64,000 bases of DNA from Monoplex corrugatus (taxonomy: Eukaryota > Mollusca > Gastropoda > Littorinimorpha > Ranellidae). The stretch's first letter is position 1, and every line of letters begins with the position of its first letter. Below are positions 55,434 through 64,000 of the stretch, piece by piece. The notes below the pieces were generated by a model. The model saw only the letters and a list, made by a program, of their open reading frames with translations. It made no database searches and had not been told where the DNA came from. The stretch covers positions 41,057,532 through 41,121,531 of the forward strand of contig JAPXFY010000031.1 of NCBI GenBank assembly GCA_030674185.1. Direction: 5' to 3'. The translations under genes and the position numbers were made by a program.

Positions 55434-55556
55434 ACAGGTTGAACCTTGACACAGGTTGAATCTTGACACAGGTTGAACCTTGACACAGGTTGAACCTTGA
55501 CACAGGTTGAACCTTGACACAGGCTGAACCTTGACACAGGTTGAACCTTGACACAG
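55434..55556. repeat. 17-bp tandem repeat derived from LINE sequence
   Basis: About seven units of AGGTTGAACCTTGACAC. The LINE at 14275 carries one equivalent segment (AACCTTGACACAGATTC on its sense strand), at the point where this array joins the next LINE copy. Confidence 0.85.
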
Positions 55557-56150
55557 GCTGATAAATTCAAATACCTGGGAACGATCATTTCATCAGACGG
55601 CAGATGCACATCAGAAATAGCCGGCAGAATCGGCCAAGCCAAAACAGCATTCAAGAAGATGACAAGCATTCTTACCAACAAATGCGTGTCAGTTAACATC
55701 AGGAAGAGAGTTCTTGAATGTTATATAGAACCAATACTGTTGTACGGATGCGAGGCGTGGACAGTCAACAAACAATGCCAGAACAAGATTGAGGCAGCGA
55801 GATGTGGTTTCTAAGAAGAATGTTGAGAGTTCCATGGACAGCAAAGAAAACAAACGAGACAGTCTTGATGGAGGCAGACACAAGTACATCACTCATAAGG
55901 AAGATTAGGAAAAGACAGGCAACATTTATAGGCCATTTTATGAGGAAGGGGGATTTGAAGCACTTGGTCACAACAGTAAAGCTGGAGGGAAAGAGAGCGC
56001 CGGGTAGACCCAGGGAGAAAATGCTGGACGGACTAGCAGAGTGGCTGGGGACGAGGAGGGTGGGGGAGATGCCAGGGGCAACGAGAGATAGAGACAGATG
56101 GAAGTCCATGATCGCGAACGCCATGTGGCAGGCCACCTGATGATGATGAT
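55557..56150 (+). mobile_element. RTE-like LINE, 3' end fragment, well preserved
   Basis: Begins at DKFKYLGTIISSDGRC and runs through RVLECYIEPILLYGCEAW and RAPGRPREK to NAMWQAT, TGA and the (TGA)n tail. Only one frameshift (about 55797). Among the youngest RTE-like copies here. Confidence 0.9.
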
Positions 56151-56360
56151 GTCCGGAGAGTGGTGAAGCATTGATGCTCAGGGTCCATTCCAGCACCGTC
56201 GGGTGTTTCTTGTTAATGTTTCTTGTTAATTTGAAATTTATGCCAACTGGCAGTTATGTGGCTTTGCCTGAGGGGCAAGTAGAAAATTTGCCCCCAGGGC
56301 AAGTCAGAAAAAAAGTTACTGTCGTACCCTGAGGATGAAGGGCAAATTGAAAAGGGGATA
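56151..56360. other. short dispersed piece and unassigned sequence
   Basis: GGTGAAGCATTGATGCTC...GGGTGTTTCTTGTTAA at 56161..56218 resembles 62770..62822, an additional low-copy repeat. The rest is unassigned. Confidence 0.4.
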
Positions 56361-56361
56361 G

Positions 56362-59300
56362 CCTACCTGTGTATGTCTATAGTCTACCTGTGAATGTCTA
56401 TAGTCTACCTCTGTATATGTCTACAGTCTACCTGTGTATATGTCTATAGTCTACCTGTGTATATGTCTATAGTCTACCTGTGTATATGTCTACAGTCTAC
56501 CTGTGTATATGTCTACAGTCTACCTGTGTATATGTCTACAGTCTACCTGTGTATATGTCTATAGTCTACCTGTGTATATGTCTATAGTCTACCTGTGTAT
56601 ATGTCTACAGTCTACCTGTGTATATGTCTATAGTCTACCTGTGTATATGTCTATAGTCTATCTGTGTATATGTCTACAGTCTACCTGTGTATATGTCTAT
56701 AGTCTACCTGTGTATATGTCTACAGTCTACCTGTGTATATGTCTATAGTCTACCTGTGTATATGTCTACAGTCTACCTGTGTATATGTCTATAGTCTACC
56801 TGTGTATATGTCTAGTCTACCTGTGTATATGTCTTATAGTCTACCTGTGTATATGTCTACAATCTTCCTGTGTATATGTCTACAGTCTACCTGTGTATAT
56901 GTCTATAGTCTACCTGTGTATATGTCTATAGTCTACCTGTGTATATGTCTAAAGTCTACCTACCTGTGTATATGTCTACAGTCTACCTGTGTATATGTCT
57001 ACAGTCTACCTGTGTATATGTCTACAATCTACCTACCTGTGTATATGTCTACAATCTACCTGTGTATATGTCTACCTGTGTATATGTCTATAGTCTACCT
57101 ACCTGTGTATATGTCTACAGTCTACCTGTGTATATGTCTACAGTCTACCTGTGTATATGTCTACAGTCTACCTACCTGTGTATATGTCTATTGTCTACCT
57201 GTGTATATGTCTACAGTCTACCTGTGTATATGTCTACAGTCTACCTGTGTATATGTCCACAGTTTACCTGTGTATATGTCTACAATCTACCTACCTGTGT
57301 ATATGTCTACAGTCTACCTACCTGTGTATATGTCTATAGTCTACCTGTGTATATGTCTACAGTTTACCTATGTATATGTCTACAGTCTTCCTGTGTATAT
57401 GTCTACAGTCTATCTGTCTATATGTCTACAGTCTACCTGTGTATATGTCTACAGTTTACCTGACATATGTCTACAGTCTACCTGTGTATATGTCTATAGT
57501 CTACCTGTGTATGTGTCTATGGTCTACCTGTGTATATGTCTACTGTCTACCTGTGTATATGTCTACAGTCTACCTGTGTATATGTCTACAGTCTACCTAC
57601 CTGTGTATATGTCTACAGTCTACCTATGTATATGTCTATAGTCTACCTGTGTATATGTCTACAGTCTACCTGTGTATATGTCTATAGTCTACCTGTGTGT
57701 ATGTCTACAGTCTACCTGTGTATATTCTAAGTCTACCTGTTATATGTCTACAGTCTACCTGTGTATATGTCTATAGTCTACCTGTGTATATGTCTACAGT
57801 CTACCTGTGTATACGTCTATAGTTACCTGTGTATATGTCTATAGTTTACCTGTGTATATGTCTACAGTCTACCTGTGTATACGTCTATAGTCTAACTGTG
57901 TATATGTCTATAGTCTACCTGTATGTCTATAGTCTACTGTTAATGCTCTCTACCTGTGATGTCTACAGTCTACCTGTGTATATGTCTACAGTCCTACCTG
58001 TGTATATGTCTATAGTACCTGTGTATATGTCTACAGTCTACCTATGTATATGTCTATAGTTACCTGTGTATATGTCTACAGTCTACCTGTGTATATGTCT
58101 ACAGTCTACCTGTGTTTTATATGTCTATAGTCTACCTGTGTATATGTCTCAGTCTACCTACTTGTATATGTCTATAGTCTACCTGTGTATATGCTACAGT
58201 CTACCTGTGTATATGTCTACAGTCTACCTATGTGATATGTCTATAGTCTACCTGTGTATGTCTACAGTCTACCTGTGTATATGTCTAAGTCTACCTGTGT
58301 ATATGTCACAGTTTACCTGTGTATATGTCTACATCTACCTACCTGTGTATATGTCTACAGTCTACTACCTGTGTATATGTCTACAGTCTACCTGTGTATA
58401 TGTCTACAGTCTTACCTTGTATATGTCTACAGTCTACCTGTGTATATGTCTACAGTCTACTGTGTATATGTCTACAGTCATACCTGTGTATATGTCTACA
58501 GTTTACCTGATTATAGTCTACAGTCTACCTGTGTATATGTCTATAGTCTACCCTGTGTATATGTCTATCAGTCTACCTGTGTATATGTCTACAGTCTACC
58601 TGTGTATATGTCTACAGTCTACCTGTGTATATGTCTACAGTCTACCTGTGTATATGTCTACAGTCTACCTATGTATATGTCTATAGTCTACCTGTGCATA
58701 TGTCTACAGTCTACCTGTGTATATGTCTATAGTCTACCTGTGTATATGTCTACAGTTTACCTGTGTATATGTCTACAGTCTACCTACCTGTGTATATGTC
58801 TACATCTACCTGTGTATATGTTACAGTCTACCTGTGTATATGTCTACAGTCTACCTGTGTATATGTACTACAGACTACCTGTGATATATAAGCCTACAGT
58901 CTACCTGTGTATATGTCTACAGTCTACCTGTGTATATGTCTATAGTCTACCTGTGTATATGTCTACAGTCTACCTGTGTATATGTCTATAGTCTCACCTG
59001 TGTATATGTCTAACAGTCACCTGTTATATGTCTACAGTCTAACCTGTGTATGTGTCTAACAGTCTAACCTGTGTATATGTCTATAGTCTACCTGTGTATA
59101 TGTCTACAGTTTACCTGTGTATATTCTACAGTCTACCCACCTGTGTATGTGTCTACAGTCTACCTGTGTATATGTTTACAGTCTATCTGTGTATGTGTCT
59201 ACAGTCTACCTGTGTATATGTCTACAGTCTCACTGTGTATGTCTACAGTACTACCTGTGTATATGTCTACAGTCTACCTGTTATATGTCTACAGCTACCT

Positions 59301-60335
59301 GTGTATATGTCTACAGTCTACCTGTGTATATGTCTATAGTCTACCTACCTGTGTATAATGTCTACAGTCTACCTGTGTATATGTCTACAGTCTACCTGTG
59401 TATATGTCTACAGTCTACCTGTGTATATGTCTATAGTTTACCTGTGTATATGTCTACAGTCTACCTGTGTATATGTCTATAGTCTACCTGTGTATATGTC
59501 TACAGTCTACCTGTGCATGTCCACAGTCTACCTGTGTATATGTCTATAGTCTACCTGTGTATATGTCTACAGTCTACCTGTGTATATGTCTACAGTCTAC
59601 CTGTGTATATGTCTATAATCTACCTGTGTATATGTCTACAGTCTACCTACCTGTGTATATGTCTATAGTCTTCCTGTGTATATGTCTGCAGTCTACCTGT
59701 GTATATGTCTACAGTCTACCTGTGTATATGTCTACAGTCTACCTGTGTATATGTCTACAGTCTACCTACCTGTGTATATGTCTACAGTCTACCTACCTGT
59801 GTATATGTCTACAGTCTACCTGTGCATAAATCTATAGTCTACCTGTATATATATCTATAGTCTACCTGTATATATGTCTATAGTCTACCTGTATATATGT
59901 CTACAGTCTACCTGTGTATATGTCTACAGTCTACCTGTGTATATGTCTACAGTCTACTTGTGTATATGTCTATAGTCTACCTGTGTATATGTCTACAGTC
60001 TACCTACCTGTGTATATGTCTATAGTCTACCTGTGTATATGTCTATAATCTACCTGTGTATATGTCTACAGTCTACCTGTGTATATGTCTACAGTCTACC
60101 TACCTGTGTATATGTCTATAGTCTACCTGTGTATATGTCTACCTGTGTATATGTCTATAATCTACCTGTGTATATGTCTACAGTCTACCTGTGTATATGT
60201 TTACAGTCTACCTGTGTATATGTCTACAGTCTACCTGTGTATATGTCTACAGTCTCCCGACCTGTGTATATATTATATCAAGTCTACCTACCTGTGTGTA
60301 TGTCTACAGTCTACCTGTGCATAAATCTATAGTCA
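56362..60335. repeat. 23-bp minisatellite array (about 4 kb)
   Basis: The unit is CTACCTGTGTATATGTCTA + CAGT or TAGT, about 170 copies, with a recurrent 4-bp CTAC duplication. The blocks 56400..57720 and 59350..60240 are regular; 57720..59350 is full of single-base indels. Leu-Pro-Val-Tyr-Met-Ser frames are repeat translations. Confidence 0.98.
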
Positions 60336-60443
60336 GTCTTGACAAAGGAAGGGAAGAAAAGGCAACTGGTAAAGGGAGATGGAAAAACAAATGAGTGAAG
60401 TAACTTGACATACATAATTATTTCCAGAATAAGCTCGCTAAAC

Positions 60444-60610
<167 letters not shown>

Positions 60611-60763
60611 ATGGGTGTGTGCTGTCCGTTTTTTGTCTGTTATGTTGTATTCTTCTTTTTTTCCTTCACTAGGGGGGGGGGGGGGGGGGGAGGGAAGGAG
60701 GGGGGAAGAACTTTTTTGTTTGTTTTTTTGTGTGTGTGACTTCCTCTTTGCTGTGACTTTCAC

Positions 60764-60909
60764 TTGTGCATTCTTGATGTCAAAGAGAGTTGGCACTGCA
60801 TTCCACACATGGCGGTCTCTGTCGGTGGGTTTGTTAAACTGGTTTGTTTCAACAAAATGAACGCTGCATAACTTGTAGCCCTTAGTTGACAATTCGTTTG
60901 CAGACCATC
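60764..60909 (-). CDS. candidate exon encoding the C-terminal half of a THAP zinc finger
   Basis: On the minus strand, after acceptor GTTGTTGCCAG, the frame reads WSANELSTKGYKLCSVHF, then RDRHVWNAVPTLFDIKNAQ and donor CAA|GTGAAA. The Cys-x2-His of the C2CH zinc site and the AVPTLF motif near the domain end are diagnostic of THAP DNA-binding domains. The first half (C-x2..4-C) is not found in the next 1 kb upstream on the minus strand. It could be a host THAP gene, whose other exons lie outside, or a P-element-like transposon. 146 nt, phase 1 in and 0 out. Confidence 0.6.
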
Positions 60910-61228
60910 CTGGCAACAACATCGTTCCTGAGGTGTTGACGTGGTGAATTGTTCAATTTACAGGCTGTTTATTTGACGATGACGTCAAAAAATCAGAATG
61001 ACGTCACTTCTACGTAGCATACGTGGAAAAATTCTGTGCAAAGATTGAGATGCGAAGAATGTTAAGTGTTTGCGTCGTTTCAGTGCAGTAGCCTAAATCA
61101 CGGCCGTCGTTTTGCCTTGAGAACTGTCAGCAGTGTCTGTGCTTGTTACTGGACTCCGATGTATTGACAGACAAGAGGGTATGCTGCATCAAACCTTTCC
61201 TCTCTCCCTCCCCCCTTCCGCCCATTTC
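60910..61228. other. unassigned sequence
   Basis: Contains ATGACGTCA-type CRE-like motifs (GATGACGTCAA at 60978, ATGACGTCAC at 61000), which can be promoter elements for a minus-strand gene. No exon recognised. Confidence 0.3.
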
Positions 61229-61239
61229 TTATGCCACAG

Positions 61240-61712
61240 AATCATCATTTGCCTTGCCGCATGGCGTTGGCGATCATGGCCCTCCACACGAATCTATCCC
61301 CTGTCGCTGCAAGTATATCTCCCACCCTCTCTGTCTTCAGCCACCCTGCAAGTCCGTCCAGTATTTTCTTGCTGAGTCTACTTGGTGCTCTCTTTCCTTC
61401 CAGCTTTCCTGTTGTGACCGGGTGTTCTAATTCCCCTTTCCCCATAATATGTCCTCTAAATGTTGCTTGTCTTTTCCTGATCTTCCTTATTAATGATCTT
61501 CTTGTGTCTGCCTCCTTCAAGACTGTCTCGTTTGTTTTCTTTGCTGTCCACGGAACAACTCTCAACATTCTTCTTAGAAACCACATTTCAGTTGCCTCAA
61601 TTTTGTTCTGACTTTGCGTGTTGACTGTCCACGTCTCACAACCGTATAACAGTATCGGTTCTATATAACATTCAAGAACTCTCTTCCTGATGTTAACTGA
61701 TAGGCACATGGG
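61240..61712 (-). mobile_element. RTE-like LINE, 3' end fragment
   Basis: Minus-strand frame from SVNIRKRVLECYIEPILLYG to IANAMRQGK, with one insertion (VVPWTAKK). The 3' tail is reduced to CATCATT. It joins a SINE-1 at 61712, which disrupts its 5' end. Confidence 0.9.
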
Positions 61713-62055
61713 CCATTTTTCACTGGGAGGTTGTGAGTTCGAATCCCCATTAGTCCCTTCAAAAATCATTGTGGGATTTTTCGGCTCTAACCGGCTCCTA
61801 CCCAGAGTTGGGCGTGCTATGGGCTCATTGGGAAGACTTGGGACCACACAGTCGAGTCTCATCCACTTCACGGATGCGTCATTGAGGGTGTTGCTCAAAT
61901 CTTCTGACCAGCACCGCAGGTGTCTGTATCTCTCGGGCCTAGTTGACGCCAGGACATATTATGCTAGTAAGCGTAGAGTACGCCCTGTCACGCAGTCTCA
62001 ATCCCAGATGGAACTGCATAGCATCATGATTATCATCCACGTCGACATCATCCTC
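61713..62055 (+). mobile_element. SINE-1 copy, plus strand
   Basis: B box GAGTTCGAATCCCC (61736..61749), the body GGATGCGTCATTGAGGGTG, and a 3' end AGCATCATGATTATCATCC. The A box is damaged. The TTAA site is mutated in this copy (CTCAAATC). Confidence 0.8.
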
Positions 62056-62107
62056 ATCGCATTGTAAAAACTATTCCAGCTTCTGTGGCGATTAAGGTGG
62101 CCTAGAA

Positions 62108-62312
62108 AATGGGACGAAAAAAAAAAAGAAGGAAAATTTTCAAAAAAGGTGAGTACAAAGATAATCTTCCTGAGTGCAATGATCCTACAAAAAAGTGAGG
62201 GCAGAAAAAAAAATGGGACGAAAGGAAAAAAATAGAAAGAAAAAAAGGTGAGCACAAAGGTAACCATCCTGAGTAGAATGATCCTATGAAAAAAAAAAAA
62301 AAAAAGCGAGGG
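62108..62312. repeat. ~105-bp tandem duplication, A-rich
   Basis: AAAAAGGTGAGTACAAAG...GAATGATCCTA appears twice (62143..62188 and 62244..62287), each flanked by A-rich sequence and GGGACGAAA. Confidence 0.75.
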
Positions 62313-62922
62313 GAGAAAAGCTGGCAGCCATGCGAGCTGAAGGCTGGACAGGCAGCCCAAAATTGAGAGGAAGGGCCCTGAATAAGGCTGGAGAGGGCTC
62401 TATGATTCTCTCTTGGCACAGTAGCTGGGCTTGGACCTGGTCATTGCATGTTGTGTGGCTTATGTTCCGGAGTTTGCCATCTCCCCCACCTCACTATTCG
62501 GCTTGTCAACAAGGTAACTGATGACTGGGTCCAGATGGATCATGCAGCACATGGACAGCCTTATCCCCACCCACAAACCACGGTATCATGCACTTATCGT
62601 ATAATGGCTACACACTCATCGAGTTCAGACGAGACATCACCCGGACTCAGCTGATTGTGTAGCAGCGTACGCCAAGAAGAAGAAGAACCCCCACCCACGC
62701 CCACACCTTTAATTGGTGACATGGCCACCATTTGGCGTCGGGAGCTGGGAGGTAATTATCTGGACAGTGGTGAGGCATTGGTGCTCTGGGTCCCAGCCAG
62801 TACCCTCAGGTGTTTCTTGTTGACACAGAAAAAGACATTCAGGCAGTACGAAAACTTTTTTTTTATGTCTGTGACAGTCGGTATGGTGACCAGAAACAGA
62901 CAAAAATCGAAAGAAAATGCGA
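62313..62922. other. retroelement-like remnant and unassigned sequence
   Basis: GTAGCAGCGTACGCC followed by (AAG)4 at 62659..62688 looks like a retroposon 3' end with a trinucleotide tail. GGTGAGGCATTGGTGCTC at 62769 matches 56161. No gene. Confidence 0.35.
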
Positions 62923-62924
62923 AT

Positions 62925-63035
62925 TTGATAATAATAATAATAATAATAATAACAACAACAATGATAAAAATAATAATAATAGTAATATAATAATAATAAT
63001 AATAATAACAATAATGATGATGATGATAATCATCA
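62925..63035. repeat. (AAT/ATC)n microsatellite
   Basis: AAT repeats with AAC interruptions grading into GAT/ATC. It is probably grown from the adjacent LINE tail. Confidence 0.9.
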
Positions 63036-63099
63036 TCATCATCATATCATCATCATGATGTGCCCTGCTGCATGGTGTTGGCGATCATGGCCCTCCATA
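63036..63099 (-). mobile_element. RTE-like LINE 3' end, cut by the pogo-like element
   Basis: ATGATGTGCCCTGCTGCATGG...GATCATGGCCCTCCATA is the 3' terminal 60 bases of the LINE. Where other copies continue with CGAATCTATC or TGCATC, this one turns into transposon sequence at 63099. Confidence 0.8.
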
Positions 63100-64000
63100 T
63101 ACTGTAAAGTACCTTGTAAGCGCCCATTACCATGTAAGCGCCCACCCCCTACTTCTGGACTAAAATTGTGTAAAGGGTGATGTACCAAGTAAACGCCCAC
63201 CCCCCTATTTCAGAGAAGAAGAAAACGAAACTATAAATCTCAACAGTAGTGCCAGTGGAAAACGAAAGTTGCATTTTCTTGGAAAAACGACATCCTGCAT
63301 CATTTCTAAATTGGCTTCATTTGTAAATTTCGTCATTTCAAGACAGTTCAAGACAGTTGGGACTTCGTTGCTGAGTCAGTGCTCCAGGTGCCATCAGTGA
63401 AAATGCCTCGACTACAATCATACACAGTTGATTTTAAGCTTGATGCAATACGTTTTCTTGATGAACACCAGGGGAATGTGACGCTGACCGCTAAGGAGTT
63501 TGGGGTAGACAGAAAACGAATACGAGAATGGAGAGAGCAACGAAACATGCTGCAGCTAAACATGACTGGAGAGAAGAAAAAGAAAAGAAAGCTCCATCAA
63601 GGCAGGGAAGTGCGGTCGATTGAAATTGATCAAGCTGTTCTTTTGTTTCTGGATGAAGAACGAGCTGAGGGCAGAGTTGTTAGGAACAAGGATCTGCGCC
63701 AAAAAGCCAACGAGATTGCTGGTGGCCTTGGCCTTCAAGACTTTTCAGCCTCCCAAATGTGACTAAAGCGCTGGAAACAGCGGCACTCTGTTTGCACCCG
63801 CAGGTCTACCCACACAAGACAAAAAGTCCCAGATGATTTCGAAGAGCATTTGTTCAACTTTCGAGTGTCAATTCTGAGACTGAGAAATCAACGTGATTAC
63901 CCACTACGTTTCATTCAGAATATGGACCAAACGATGGTTCGTTTTGATATGGTCCCCAGTCGTACAAATGAGCGAAAAGGGGTGAAGCAAGTGAGAATCA
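63100..64000 (+). mobile_element. pogo-like DNA transposon, left part (runs off the window)
   Basis: The left end begins about TACTGTAAAGTACC right after the LINE's CCTCCATA, consistent with a TA target. GTAAGCGCCCA occurs at 63116 and 63134, and GTAAACGCCCACC at 63189, repeated subterminal motifs. The transposase frame starts at 63403. The right end lies beyond the window. Confidence 0.7.
63403..64000 (+). pseudogene. pogo/Tigger-type transposase with Brinker-like DNA-binding domain; one nonsense codon; partial
   Basis: The ATG at 63403 starts MPRLQSYTVDFKLDAIRFLD. A helix-turn-helix of the Brinker/POGK type follows (residues about 5-50, with LTAKEFGVDRKRIREWR). A second helical region lies at residues about 70-130. 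An in-frame TGA at 63760..63762 replaces what is usually Trp in this family (...TGA-LKRWKQR). The frame then stays open to the window end. It includes NMDQTMVRFDM at about 63919..63951, holding the first catalytic Asp of the DDE triad (codon 63925..63927). A single base change explains the break, so inactivation is recent or is a sequencing error. The rest of the DDE domain is outside the window. Confidence 0.8.

Noticed and set aside
56503..60332. Frames up to 302 codons with Leu-Pro-Val-Tyr-Met-Ser repeats, like a mucin or membrane protein
   Set aside because: 23-bp minisatellite translation. The unit length is not a multiple of three, so the frames cycle every 69 bases.

Overview
The window looks like repeat-dense animal nuclear DNA, most likely from a mollusc and probably a marine gastropod. 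This is inferred from small exons with GT-AG introns, several tRNA-derived SINE families, RTE-like LINEs ending in (TGA)n tails, many TTAA-flanked elements and very long simple repeats. There is no operon structure, ribosome-binding site or prokaryotic gene. Most long open frames here are translations of tandem repeats and are not genes.

Two host genes can be built on the + strand. Gene A (1304..19299) is a phase-consistent four-exon model that I assembled by eye. It encodes a small secreted protein: signal peptide exon, a six-cysteine helical-looking domain over two exons, and a last exon with a hydrophobic tail like a GPI-anchor signal. Its introns carry a 3-kb 16-bp minisatellite and a 4.7-kb 40-bp satellite. 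GTF2E2 (34778..49985), the beta subunit of general transcription factor TFIIE, is recognised with confidence. It has seven exons with consistent phases and a single one-base frameshift in exon 4 that looks like an assembly error. A third possible host exon, on the minus strand at 60764..60909, encodes the C-terminal half of a THAP zinc finger.

Layout: 1-19.3 kb is gene A and its arrays; 19.3-32.4 kb is an intergenic mosaic of SINE, LINE, MITE and simple repeats; 32.5-34.6 kb is an open LINE reverse-transcriptase frame antisense to and just upstream of GTF2E2; 34.8-50 kb is GTF2E2 with heavily colonised introns; 50-56 kb holds two more TTAA-flanked elements and two RTE copies; 56.4-60.3 kb is a 4-kb 23-bp minisatellite; 60.4-64 kb holds the THAP exon, an RTE/SINE pair and a pogo-like DNA transposon that runs off the end.

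The most interesting system is a dispersed palindromic element that starts TTAACCCTTTGA, has CTTCCTGCAGGAAG at its centre and ends TCAAAGGGTTAA. Seven copies lie in the window. Three sit at a TTAA inside another repeat whose unoccupied version is also present here, so the TTAA target is read directly from filled and empty sites. This points to a piggyBac-type nonautonomous (MITE) family. Two other TTAA-ended elements with different terminal repeats are nearby, one with what looks like a piggyBac transposase N-terminal remnant.

Family labels (SINE-1 to SINE-4, REP-5, REP-6) are local names for sequences that recur within this window. They are not database names.
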